Source: Anaerolineaceae bacterium (GTDB lineage Bacteria; Chloroflexota; Anaerolineae; Aggregatilineales; Phototrophicaceae). Taken from it: DNA of 64,000 bases. Numbering within the stretch: position 1 is the first letter of the stretch; each line of letters begins with the position of its first letter. The notes beneath the pieces are model-generated. The model was given only the letters and a program-made list of their open reading frames with translations, was not told the origin of the DNA and ran no database searches. Below, piece by piece: positions 9,076-18,099 of the stretch. The DNA is taken from the NCBI GenBank assembly GCA_020634165.1, contig JACKCF010000001.1, positions 1,798,001-1,862,000 of the forward strand, given 5' to 3'. Made by a program: the position numbers and the translations under genes.

Positions 9076-11298
9076 ATGATCGCCGCGAATGCGTACCCAA
9101 CCGATTTGCAAGATTTGCTTAACCGACTTTCGTATAAGTCTCCCCACGACATCGCCAACATAGAACGGGCATACTTCAAGGCGCAGGCGGCTCACGAAGG
9201 TCAGACGCGCAAATCCGGTGAACCCTACTTTACGCACTGCGTGGCTGTAGCAGGCATCCTCGCAGACCTCAACATGGATTCAGATACTATCGCCGCCGGT
9301 CTGCTGCATGATGTCCTTGAAGATACAGATGTCACTGAAGAAGAACTCATCGATGAATTTGGTGTAGAAGTTGCTCGTCTGGTCGAAGGCGTCACCAAGC
9401 TGACGAAGCTTCCCATCAAGAGTATCAGCAACAATACCGAGCATGCGCGGACCCGTGTCGTCAATAAGGAACTCGAATATTTCCGCAAGATGTTCCTGAT
9501 GATGGACGACGACGTGCGTGTCGTGTTGGTGAAGCTGGCCGACCGTCTGCATAACATGCGAACTTTGGGATTCATGCCAGAGCAGAAGCAGAAGCGAACC
9601 GCGCAGGAAACGCTCGATATCTTCGCTCCGCTGGCAAACCGCCTGGGCATCTGGCAGCTAAAATGGGAACTGGAAGACCTTTGTTTCCGTTACATGGAGC
9701 CAGAAGCCTACCGTGCGATAGCCAAAAGCCTCGATGAGCGCCGAGGGGATCGTGAAAATTATGTTCAGTCTGTTGCCAATCGCCTGCGTGTCGAACTCGA
9801 TAAATACAACATTGCCGATGTCAGTATCACAGGCCGACCCAAGCATATTTACAGCATCTACCGCAAGATGCAGCGCAAAGGCGTCGCACTGGAGCAAATC
9901 TACGATGTGCGTGCAGTGCGCGTCATCGTAGAAAAAGAGGAGCATTGCTACCTCGTTCTCGGTATTGTCCACCGCCTCTGGCGGCCCATTCCAGGCGAAT
10001 TTGACGACTACATCGCAGCACCAAAAGACAACTTCTACCGCAGCCTCCACACCTCAGTCTATGATGATCACGGCAAAACTCTAGAAGTGCAGATACGTAC
10101 CCGCGACATGCATGAACATGCCGAATACGGTATCGCGGCCCATTGGCGTTATAAAGAGGGCAAGCAGAGCGAGCGCGATGAAGCCTTCGAGAAGCGCATC
10201 GCCTACCTTCGCCACCTGATGGATGATGATTCCGACACGCGCGAGGATGCCGAAACCTTCCTTGACCGTATGAAGTCGGAAGTATTTCAGGACCGTGTCT
10301 ACGCCTTTACACCAAAAGGCGACATCATCGACCTGCCAGTTGGCGCGACGCCGATTGACTTTGCCTACCACATCCATACCGATGTTGGCCATCGTTGTCG
10401 CGGGGCCAAGGTTCATGGCCGCCTGATCGGCCTCGACTACCAGCTCAAAACAGGCGATCAGGTACAGGTCCTGACTGCCAAGCGTGGCGGTCCCAGCATG
10501 GACTGGTTGAACCAGGACCTGGGCTACGTTAAGACATCGCGCGCGCGTAGCAAAATCAAAGCCTGGTTCCGCCGCCAGAATCGTGACAAGCATATTGCAC
10601 TGGGCCGTGAAGCGCTGGAGCGTGAACTCAAGCGCCTCGGTGTCCTCGAAAAACTGTCGTTCGACAGCATCGCCCACATGTTTGACTTGGATAAGGCCGA
10701 GGACCTCCTTACGGCCATCGGTGCTGGCGACATCACGGGTGCCCAGATTACGGGCAAGGTGCTGGAAGAAGAACATCGCGTCAAGAAAGACGAGGAACTC
10801 GAAGAGCGTCTCATGCGCCCCAGCACACGGAAGAGCGCTTCCGTTGACGAAGGCGTTACGATTACTGGCACCAGCGGCCTGCTGGTGAGTATGGCCAAAT
10901 GTTGCAGCCCCGCTCCTGGCGATGAGATCATCGGTTATGTGACGCGCGGGCGTGGCGTGACTGTTCACCGTGCCGATTGTCCCAATATGACTGCACTACC
11001 GGAACGTGAACGCAGTCGCCTGTTGGATGTGGCCTGGGGCCATGTGACGGAAGAACATCGTTATTCGGTCTCGCTTGAGGTCATCGCCAACGACCGAGAA
11101 GGACTCCTGCGCGATATCAGTACCATGATTGCTGACGAAAAAGTTAACATCTCCACAGTGAACGTTAAAACCCGTCAGCAGATCGCTGTCCTATCTCTCA
11201 TCCTCGATATCGCCGATAGTCAGCAGCTCACCCGCATTATTCGCAAAATCGAAAGTATCCCCAACGTTGTAGAGGCTCACCGTCGTAACCACGCCTAA
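9076..11298 (+). CDS. rel: Bifunctional (p)ppGpp synthetase/hydrolase Rel
   Basis: A RelA/SpoT homologue that makes and degrades (p)ppGpp, the stringent-response alarmone. All domains of a long Rel enzyme are visible. The HD hydrolase domain spans residues about 30-190, with GLLHDVLEDTD and DRLHNMRTL, so hydrolysis looks intact. The synthetase domain spans about 225-345, with SIYRKMQRKG, YDVRAVRVIV, YIAAPKDNFYRSLH and EVQIRTRDMH. The TGS domain is at about 405-470 (VYAFTPKGDIIDLP), and a C-terminal zinc-finger/ACT region is marked by AKCCSPAPGDEIIGYVTRGRGV and IANDREGLLRDIS. The length of 740 matches the family. It is transcribed alone, divergent from moeA. Confidence 0.97.
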   Translation: MIAANAYPTDLQDLLNRLSYKSPHDIANIERAYFKAQAAHEGQTRKSGEPYFTHCVAVAGILADLNMDSDTIAAGLLHDVLEDTDVTEEELIDEFGVEVARLVEGVTKLTKLPIKSISNNTEHARTRVVNKELEYFRKMFLMMDDDVRVVLVKLADRLHNMRTLGFMPEQKQKRTAQETLDIFAPLANRLGIWQLKWELEDLCFRYMEPEAYRAIAKSLDERRGDRENYVQSVANRLRVELDKYNIADVSITGRPKHIYSIYRKMQRKGVALEQIYDVRAVRVIVEKEEHCYLVLGIVHRLWRPIPGEFDDYIAAPKDNFYRSLHTSVYDDHGKTLEVQIRTRDMHEHAEYGIAAHWRYKEGKQSERDEAFEKRIAYLRHLMDDDSDTREDAETFLDRMKSEVFQDRVYAFTPKGDIIDLPVGATPIDFAYHIHTDVGHRCRGAKVHGRLIGLDYQLKTGDQVQVLTAKRGGPSMDWLNQDLGYVKTSRARSKIKAWFRRQNRDKHIALGREALERELKRLGVLEKLSFDSIAHMFDLDKAEDLLTAIGAGDITGAQITGKVLEEEHRVKKDEELEERLMRPSTRKSASVDEGVTITGTSGLLVSMAKCCSPAPGDEIIGYVTRGRGVTVHRADCPNMTALPERERSRLLDVAWGHVTEEHRYSVSLEVIANDREGLLRDISTMIADEKVNISTVNVKTRQQIAVLSLILDIADSQQLTRIIRKIESIPNVVEAHRRNHA

Positions 11299-11371
11299 GT
11301 TACATATGACATCTTGCCTGTATAATAAGAAAGTATTATAAATTGCTTTTCGCCGAGCAGTTGGCTATCTG

Positions 11372-11392
11372 CTAATAAGACACTATTATTAG
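11372..11392. promoter_or_regulatory. Inverted repeat upstream of the BTAD regulator
   Basis: CTAATAA (11372-11378) and TTATTAG (11386-11392) form a 7-bp inverted repeat around a 7-base centre, about 130 bases before the regulator start. It could be an operator, perhaps autoregulatory. AT-rich promoter-like TATAAT lies about 50 bases earlier. No protein can be assigned from sequence. Confidence 0.3.
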
Positions 11393-11522
11393 TGACAGTA
11401 ATTGCAGAATGTTGAATAGCCCAATCTGTTCTTGAACTGAATGTAGAGGCGTGGGGGCACTGTCTCTTAAAATCCTGGAACTTGTTTCCAGTCCCCACGG
11501 CGCGTCTTGACGGAGCGAGATA

Positions 11523-12752
11523 ATGACTTCTTTGCTGACCGCTTTTGATGAGCACTGCCGTATTTTGATGATTGATCCGCAGTGTGGGCGATGTCGCCTG
11601 ATAATGAATCAGTTTCTTGTTGATGTGAATAAAACGGTCTACCTGGACTGTAACCTCTTCGGCGACCCTGAAACATTGCAGGCAGCCCTGGAAAATGTGT
11701 ACCCTGAGCAAGCTTCTGATTTCTCCCTGGGTGCATACGAATACATTATTCTGGACCAGGTTGATTGCATGCAAACAGATCGGCTGGCGCGTTTTTTGCG
11801 TTCAGCACTCTCGGAACTTGCAGAAAAAGCATTGATCGTGCTTTTTGGGCGTTCAATGCCCTATGAACTCTTGTTTGATAATGAGTTAGAGAAGCTCATC
11901 CAGATATATCCCCCTCTACATGGCATAACGAGTGCCCAACCTCAACCTCCTGACTCGAAATATTTTGGTCAGGGTGGGGGGAATGTTCATCGACATCACC
12001 GCCTTGTCGTACGTGGATTTAGTGGCGGGCGCGTGTGGCTGGATGGCCAACTTGTTGAAGAGTGGGGCGGTATTTTGCCGCGTAACCTGTTCTTCTACAT
12101 GATTGATCGTGGCATCGCTCATCGTGATGACATCTTTAAAGTATTCTGGCCTGATCTGCCGACCAAAGAGGCCACCAATGTATTCCACGTCACCAAACGT
12201 AAGATCCATGAACATCTTAACGATTTAGAGGTCATTCGTTATAGCAGTGGCTTCTATACCATAGCCGATGACATCAGCATCTATTACGATGTGCGCGCCT
12301 TCCAGAAGCTGATCCAGGCGGCAGATATTGCCGAAGGGCAGGAACGCATCGAGTTGATGCAGGAAGCCATTGATGTTGCCAACAATCGTTTTCTGGATAC
12401 GATTGACCAGAGTTGGATTGCTGTCCGCCGTGTCGAGTTGATGGAACAATTAACCGATTTGCTGATTGAACTGGCAAAGGCGCGTAATGTCGTAGGTGAA
12501 AAAGATCATGCGCTAGGGCTTTTTGTCCGGGCATTATCCATGAATCTTGCCCGTGAAGATGTTGCGATGGAGATCATGAAATTGTATCTTTCACGGCATC
12601 AGCCCGCCTCTGCGCTGAACGTATATCACCGGATCGAGGAGCACTTACAGGCATCGTTCGGCATTCAGCCTCAAAAATCATTGCGTGACCTGCGCGATGA
12701 AGCTCAGTCCATGCTCGATGCTGACGAGGAAGATGAAGACGACCGATCTTGA
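11523..12752 (+). CDS. BTAD-type transcriptional regulator with unusual N-terminus
   Basis: Residues about 165-260 look like an OmpR/SARP-type winged helix (GGRVWLDGQLVEEWG ... NVFHVTKRKIHEHL ... YSSGFYTIA). Residues about 265-400 form a bacterial transcriptional activator (BTAD) helical domain with TPR-like repeats (WIAVRRVELMEQL, ALGLFVRALSMN, SALNVYHRIEEHL). Residues 1-130 resemble a degenerate ATPase or receiver-like domain: a strand ILMIDPQCGRC at the front and a Walker-B-like EYIILDQVD, but no P-loop. It probably activates transcription of unknown targets. The start has GGAG 8 bases ahead. The 3' end overlaps the next gene by about 20 bases, which suggests translational coupling. Confidence 0.8.
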   Translation: MTSLLTAFDEHCRILMIDPQCGRCRLIMNQFLVDVNKTVYLDCNLFGDPETLQAALENVYPEQASDFSLGAYEYIILDQVDCMQTDRLARFLRSALSELAEKALIVLFGRSMPYELLFDNELEKLIQIYPPLHGITSAQPQPPDSKYFGQGGGNVHRHHRLVVRGFSGGRVWLDGQLVEEWGGILPRNLFFYMIDRGIAHRDDIFKVFWPDLPTKEATNVFHVTKRKIHEHLNDLEVIRYSSGFYTIADDISIYYDVRAFQKLIQAADIAEGQERIELMQEAIDVANNRFLDTIDQSWIAVRRVELMEQLTDLLIELAKARNVVGEKDHALGLFVRALSMNLAREDVAMEIMKLYLSRHQPASALNVYHRIEEHLQASFGIQPQKSLRDLRDEAQSMLDADEEDEDDRS

Positions 12753-13881
12753 TTCATCCCAACGAGAAGCTATACCAGCAGGGCAGGTCCCTGATGTACT
12801 GCTGATCGAACCATACTATACGGGCAGCCATAAAGCCTGGGCCGATGGCCTCATAAGCGCATCCAACTTGAATATCAGCCTGTTAGCCCTTCCTGGCCAG
12901 TTCTGGAAGTGGCGTATGCAGGGTGGGGCGGTGACGCTTGCTCGGCTGTTTGAAGAAGGTGCCTACCAGCCGGATTTGATCGTTGCTACCGACATGATGG
13001 ATTTGTCCATATTTCGTGCCCTGACGCGCGCCAAAACCGCTTCCACGCCCTGCGCCCTCTATTTCCATGAAAATCAGCTTACATACCCCCAGAATCGCCG
13101 TCAGGGACATGGCTGGCGCTATGGCTTCATCAATTATGTCAGTGCCCTGGCCGCTGATGTGGTTTTCTTCAACAGTCAGTTTCATATGGATATTTTCTTC
13201 GATGAACTGCCGCGCATGCTCAAGCACTTTGCCGATTACAACGAACTGGCGACTATCGATACCATTCGCAGCAAATCATCGGTGCTCCCTCTCGGCCTGG
13301 ATTTGCAGCGATTCGACGTCTACCAGACAGATCATGCCAATAATGACCCGCCACTGATTCTCTGGAATCATCGCTGGGAACCCGATAAGAATCCTGAGCT
13401 ATTCCTCAATGCGATAGTGACGCTTGCCCAGGAAGGACATGATTTTCGTGTGGCCATTCTTGGCGAAAATGTGCGCCAATCGGCGCCTGAATTTGACGAA
13501 GCACGTCAGGTACTAGGAGATAGGCTGGTGCAGTTCGGCTATATAGATAATTTTGCTGAGTATGCTCACTGGCTTTGGCAGGCAGATTACGTTGTCAGCA
13601 CCTCGAATCAGGACTTTTTCGGCATCGCGATTGCGGAAGCCATCTACTGCCGGACGATACCCATTCTGCCCAATCGCCTGAACTATCCACATCTCGTGCC
13701 ACAAGAAATGCACAGCCCATGCTTATACCGTGATGATCGCCTGATAGCGCAATTGCGCTACCACCTGACAGAGAAGCCTCAGCTAGATCGGGAAACCCTG
13801 AGAAAGCAAATCGCCCAATATGATTGGGCGATCATGGGACCAGTCTATGATGCAGCCTTTCGTCGGCTGATGTCTCTCTAG
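12733..13881 (+). CDS. DUF3524/QTMAN-type tRNA-queuosine mannosyltransferase homologue
   Basis: A GT-B-fold glycosyltransferase of the DUF3524 family. The vertebrate member (GTDC1) is known as QTMAN, which adds mannose to queuosine at position 34 of tRNA-Asp. Diagnostic stretches are EPYYTGSHKAWADGL near the N-terminus, LALPGQFWKWRMQGGA, the FHENQLTYP motif, and NSQFHMDIFF. The C-terminal donor domain carries NHRWEPDKNPELFL and the FGIAIAEAIYC nucleotide-sugar site. The frame is open from 12685, but the ATG at 12733 gives a protein that starts close to the conserved region. It overlaps the BTAD gene and converges on gyrA with only a 7-base gap. The substrate in bacteria is inferred by homology. 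Confidence 0.8.
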   Translation: MKTTDLDSSQREAIPAGQVPDVLLIEPYYTGSHKAWADGLISASNLNISLLALPGQFWKWRMQGGAVTLARLFEEGAYQPDLIVATDMMDLSIFRALTRAKTASTPCALYFHENQLTYPQNRRQGHGWRYGFINYVSALAADVVFFNSQFHMDIFFDELPRMLKHFADYNELATIDTIRSKSSVLPLGLDLQRFDVYQTDHANNDPPLILWNHRWEPDKNPELFLNAIVTLAQEGHDFRVAILGENVRQSAPEFDEARQVLGDRLVQFGYIDNFAEYAHWLWQADYVVSTSNQDFFGIAIAEAIYCRTIPILPNRLNYPHLVPQEMHSPCLYRDDRLIAQLRYHLTEKPQLDRETLRKQIAQYDWAIMGPVYDAAFRRLMSL

Positions 13882-13888
13882 TTTGGTA

Positions 13889-16342
13889 CTATTCAGCCGG
13901 AGCTTCAATCTTGCTCTGATAGTTGACCACGCCAACGACACCTTCGTTATCGCGCAGGGCGATCACGCTCTCACCGCCTGCCCGACCTCGCTTGATCTGC
14001 GGTGCCCGTCCAACGCGCATATACAGTGGCTTCTTCTTATTCGTTAGGGCGACGATATTGTCATCCTGACGACCGATGGTAGCCGCCATCACACCCATGC
14101 TGCTCTTTTCCAGGCGCATCGTGATGACACCGCTGCCAGCACGCCCCTGGATTGGATACTCGTCAATATGTGAAATCTTGGCGATGCCATCGTCAGTGAT
14201 GTTCCATACATACTGACCTTCGACCACTTTCGATGCACCAACGACCTTGTCCGTATCATTCAGCAGCTTGATGCCGCGCATACCACCTGCGGGTAAACCT
14301 GTCGGACGTACATCTTCTTCGCTAAAGCGAATCGCCTGCGCGTTGTATGTCGTCAACAGTACCGAATCCTCACCACTGGTGTAGAAGGCCGCAATCAGCA
14401 GATCGTTATCAGCCACATTCATAACAGTGAATGTCTTAGCCGATACACCTGGTAGGTCCTCCAGGCGCACCCGCTTGACTTGTGCTTCAGATGTTGCGAA
14501 GAACAGGTACCCTGTCTGCAAATTCGATGGCAGGGTAATCATAGCCGCGACATCCTCACCGGATGTCAGTGTGCTCTGATCGTAGAAATTTGGCCCATCA
14601 GCCGGATCATTGATCTGGCTGAGTTGCTGCACAGGAACCGTTGCGCACTGGCCCTTCGTCGTAATCAGGTACAACGTATGCGCTGTCGATGTCTCCAGAA
14701 TGAAGCGCGGCGGATTCTTGTCCGACGCCGTGACTTTTGGCGGCTCATTCTTATACAGCCGCCCAAGCTGGCCATTGACCGTCAGCGTGACCCAGGCGGC
14801 TTCTTCCGGCATCAGGAAGTCACTCGCACTGACTGTAGAAGCGGTCTGATTGGCGATGATCGTACGCCGAGGATCATTGTATTCCGCTTTGATCGCTGCC
14901 AGTTCTTCCGCAATCAAAATACGGATTTTCTTGGGACTGCTGAGCAGGTCTTCAAGATATTTGATGAGCTTCATCTTCTCTTTGTGCTCATCCTCGATTT
15001 TCTTGCGTTCCAGCGCAGCCAGCCGCCGTAGCTGCATATCAAGGATGGCCTGCGCCTGAATCTCCGTGATCTTGAGCGTTTTAATCAGGTTATCCCGTGC
15101 TGTTTCCACATTCCGCGACTTGCGAATAATGGCCACAACCTCATCCAGGTTGTTCAGGGCTGCCAGCAAGCCTTCGAGGATATGAGCGCGTTCTTTGGCG
15201 CGCGTCAGGTCATATTCGCTGCGCCGCTCTACGATCTCGATACGGTGCTCGACGTAGACGCGCAGCGCCTGCTTGAGCGTCAATAAGCGCGGCTGATTTT
15301 CCACCAGTGCCAGCATGATGATGCTGAATGTCTCCTGCAAAGGCGTCAGCTTGAACAGGTTCACGAGGACCTCAGCAGCTTCGACGCCACGCTGTAACTC
15401 GATGACCAGCCGGACCTGATTCTGGCGGTCGCTTTCATCGCGTAGGTCAGACAGACCCTCTAGCTTGCCACTGCCTACCAGTGACGCAATGCGCTCGATC
15501 AGGGTTGTCTTGTTGGTCTGGTAGGGAAGTTCGCTGACGATAATGCGCTGCTTGCCGCGCCCCATATCTTCAATGTGGACCTTCGCGCGCACAGTGATCT
15601 TGCCGCGACCAGTAGCATAGGCTTGCAGCAGAGGGTTGTCATCGTCCTCGTTTTCCTGATGGCCGTAAATAACGCCACCAGTCGGGAAGTCTGGTCCCTT
15701 AATGAATTGCATCAGGTCTTCGATGGTGATGTCATCAATATGCTGCCAATGGCTGAGCATATACACCAGGGCATCGACGACTTCGCCCAGGTTGTGCGGC
15801 GGCACACTGGTGGACATACCCACCGCGATACCCGACGCGCCGTTAATCAGCAGATTCGGCAGGCTGGAAGGCAGTACAGCCGGTTCGGTCAGACTGCCAT
15901 CGAAGTTCTCGACCCAATCGACCGTGTCTTTCTCAATATCAACCAGCAGTTCCGCGCCCAGGTTGGCCATACGCGCTTCTGTATAACGCATGGCTGCGGC
16001 CCCGTCACCGTCGATGCTGCCATAATTGCCCTGGCCATCAACCAGTGTGTAACGCAAAGAAAAATCCTGCGCCAGACGAACCATGGCGTCATACACAGCG
16101 CCGTCACCATGCGGGTGATACTTACCCAACACCTCACCGACGATACGCGCGCTTTTCTTATAAGCTGTTGATGGGCGCAGACCCATATCGTGCATGGCAT
16201 ATAGAATGCGCCGATGAACCGGTTTGAGGCCATCACGAGCATCGGGCAGGGCGCGGCTAACGATGACGCTCATCGCATAGTCGAGGTACGCATCGCGCAT
16301 CTGCTGCTCAATATTGACGGATTGAATGTCACCAACTGTCAT
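13889..16342 (-). CDS. gyrA: DNA gyrase/topoisomerase IV subunit A
   Basis: The type IIA topoisomerase subunit that cuts and rejoins DNA. The N-terminal breakage-reunion domain is standard: DYAMSVIVSRALPDARDGLKP, VGEVLGKYHPHGDGAVYD, and the catalytic Tyr120 in RYTEARM. A coiled-coil gate (residues about 370-460) and a six-bladed C-terminal domain (from about 500) follow. Two points are odd. At the GyrA-box place the sequence is QGRAGSG (residues 732-738) rather than QRRGGKG or QGRGGKG, so DNA wrapping may be weaker or the enzyme may be closer to topoisomerase IV. At the quinolone-resistance position equivalent to E. coli Ser83 there is Gly81. The second position, Asp85, is kept. AGGAA precedes the ATG. 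gyrB is not nearby. Confidence 0.93.
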   Translation of the reverse strand: MTVGDIQSVNIEQQMRDAYLDYAMSVIVSRALPDARDGLKPVHRRILYAMHDMGLRPSTAYKKSARIVGEVLGKYHPHGDGAVYDAMVRLAQDFSLRYTLVDGQGNYGSIDGDGAAAMRYTEARMANLGAELLVDIEKDTVDWVENFDGSLTEPAVLPSSLPNLLINGASGIAVGMSTSVPPHNLGEVVDALVYMLSHWQHIDDITIEDLMQFIKGPDFPTGGVIYGHQENEDDDNPLLQAYATGRGKITVRAKVHIEDMGRGKQRIIVSELPYQTNKTTLIERIASLVGSGKLEGLSDLRDESDRQNQVRLVIELQRGVEAAEVLVNLFKLTPLQETFSIIMLALVENQPRLLTLKQALRVYVEHRIEIVERRSEYDLTRAKERAHILEGLLAALNNLDEVVAIIRKSRNVETARDNLIKTLKITEIQAQAILDMQLRRLAALERKKIEDEHKEKMKLIKYLEDLLSSPKKIRILIAEELAAIKAEYNDPRRTIIANQTASTVSASDFLMPEEAAWVTLTVNGQLGRLYKNEPPKVTASDKNPPRFILETSTAHTLYLITTKGQCATVPVQQLSQINDPADGPNFYDQSTLTSGEDVAAMITLPSNLQTGYLFFATSEAQVKRVRLEDLPGVSAKTFTVMNVADNDLLIAAFYTSGEDSVLLTTYNAQAIRFSEEDVRPTGLPAGGMRGIKLLNDTDKVVGASKVVEGQYVWNITDDGIAKISHIDEYPIQGRAGSGVITMRLEKSSMGVMAATIGRQDDNIVALTNKKKPLYMRVGRAPQIKRGRAGGESVIALRDNEGVVGVVNYQSKIEAPAE

Positions 16343-16601
16343 GGCGGTTCCTCAGATTGATTGTTGTTGGTAGAACGAAATAGTGATGTGCGGCAAGATT
16401 ACGATTGATTGTATAACTGGAATCAGGTGCACGCAAACATGAAACATCAGTTCTATTTTAGCATAAAACTGCCTGATGATCACCCTACTCTTTGGCCAGA
16501 TCACGCGCAATCTGCATCAATGTCCGTAGAAAGACGGCCATCGCTATGATAGGATTCCGCTGTGTTTCATTCGTTGCAAACCAATTGTAGAAGCGAGCAA
16601 T

Positions 16602-18029
16602 ATGCGCCGTAGTCTTATAATTGTGCTACTCCTCATCCTCGCCGCCTGTACCCCGCGCGAGACGATTTACATTGTCGTTACGCCGACGCCGCAGCCTCTT
16701 GAAGTGACTCCGGTTTCGACCATTGGGGCCATCATCGACGCGACGTCCGAGAGCATGCCCCGCGCCGATGCGACTCAGCCGACCCTGACGCCCATCCCAA
16801 CTCGCCCAGGCGAAGCGGGTGAAGGCGGGCCAATCATTGACGCCCAATACACCTTGCCGCCCAGCAGCACACCGCGTCCAACGGCAACACCTATCCCGAC
16901 GACGCCCGCGCCAACCGAGAGCGTAACGGAGACAACGCCCGTAGATACGCCAGCATCGGTATCCATCAACAACCTGCCGTTTGAAGTACCGTATCTCGAT
17001 GGCCGTGAAATGGGCATCCAGCTCGACTGGAACGTTACCGAAGATGAATGGTACCAGTTGATTCAGCGCATTCTCCCGCTCAATATTACCTGGGTCAAAA
17101 TCCAGATTGACTGGAGCTTCGTTGTTCCTGAGCCGTCCAGCGAGCCATCGGTTCGCTTCCGTGCGTTGGAGCAGTATGTTGAGCGCCTGCGTCAGAATAA
17201 TTTCAAAGTGCTGCTGAGTGTAGCCAAAGCGCCGTCATGGCTGCGACCGGATGGCGCCGAAGAAGATGGACCGCCGACAGACCCGCAGGCATATGCCGAT
17301 TTCCTGTCGTTGATGCTTCAGGAATTTGGTGATTCCGTGCATGCGATTGAAATCTGGAACGAACCTAATCTGGCCCGTGAATGGCGCGGGGGGCTTGAAT
17401 TCAGTGGGGCGGGCTATATGCAGCTCTTTGTGCCCGCTTACAATGCCATTCGGGCTTACTCACCGGATATCGCCATCATCACCGCCGGATTGGCCCCGAC
17501 AGGCATCGTCCCTGGTGAAACAATCCCGGACCGCGACTACCTCCGCCAGATGTACGCCGCTGGCCTCGGCAGCTATGATGATATCTACATCGGCGCTCAT
17601 CCATTCGGCTGGAGCAACTCTGCTGATGCGACCTGCTGTAGCAGTAGCAGTCAGGGCTTTGATGATAACGAGTCGTTCTTCTTCCTTGAAAACATCGACG
17701 ATCTCTACAGCATCATGCAGGAAAATGGCGACAGTGATCTGCAACTGTGGGTGACTGAATTTGGTTGGGCGACCTGGGATGGTCTGCCACAACCAGCGCC
17801 GTTTGTGTGGATGGATAACAATACCATCCTGGAACAAGCCGAATATACAGTGCGTGCCTTCCAGATCGGGCAGCAGCGTCCGGAAGTTGGCCCGATGATC
17901 CTCTGGAATCTCAACTTCGCCAACAACACCCTCATTGACAACCGCAATGAGATCGCGGGCTACAGCTTGTTCGTACCTGGCCAGCCTATCCGCCCCTTGT
18001 ACGAGATTCTAGCATCGCGCCCACAATAA
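16602..18029 (+). CDS. Lipoprotein with GH-like (beta/alpha)8 barrel
   Basis: A lipobox (LAAC at residues 12-15) marks it as an exported lipoprotein. Residues 25-125 are a long Thr/Pro linker. The catalytic-like domain has features of clan GH-A glycoside hydrolases (GH5/GH39-like): IEIWNEPN with Glu254 as possible acid/base and WVTEFGWATWDG with Glu386 as possible nucleophile, 132 residues apart as expected for a barrel of this kind. The strand-end motifs LQLDWNVTEDEW-like and ITWVKIQIDW fit too. The target polysaccharide is not predictable. It stands alone between the divergent gyrA and the convergent rpoC and shares the terminator at 18054 with rpoC. Confidence 0.8.
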   Translation: MRRSLIIVLLLILAACTPRETIYIVVTPTPQPLEVTPVSTIGAIIDATSESMPRADATQPTLTPIPTRPGEAGEGGPIIDAQYTLPPSSTPRPTATPIPTTPAPTESVTETTPVDTPASVSINNLPFEVPYLDGREMGIQLDWNVTEDEWYQLIQRILPLNITWVKIQIDWSFVVPEPSSEPSVRFRALEQYVERLRQNNFKVLLSVAKAPSWLRPDGAEEDGPPTDPQAYADFLSLMLQEFGDSVHAIEIWNEPNLAREWRGGLEFSGAGYMQLFVPAYNAIRAYSPDIAIITAGLAPTGIVPGETIPDRDYLRQMYAAGLGSYDDIYIGAHPFGWSNSADATCCSSSSQGFDDNESFFFLENIDDLYSIMQENGDSDLQLWVTEFGWATWDGLPQPAPFVWMDNNTILEQAEYTVRAFQIGQQRPEVGPMILWNLNFANNTLIDNRNEIAGYSLFVPGQPIRPLYEILASRPQ

Positions 18030-18047
18030 GATTCGGTACATGCCAAC

Positions 18048-18081
18048 AAAAAAAGCGGTGCTCAGATGAGCACCGCTTTTT
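18048..18081. terminator. Bidirectional terminator between the GH-like lipoprotein and rpoC
   Basis: AGCGGTGCTC (18054-18063) pairs perfectly with GAGCACCGCT (18068-18077) around an AGAT loop. An A-run lies on the left and a T-run on the right, so it can stop transcripts from both converging genes. Confidence 0.93.
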
Positions 18082-18099
18082 GATTACTTGCCTTAGTGA

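Noticed and set aside
15575..16171. 198-codon open frame antisense to gyrA
   Set aside because: Mirror of the breakage-reunion domain codons; no signal, motif or ribosome site.
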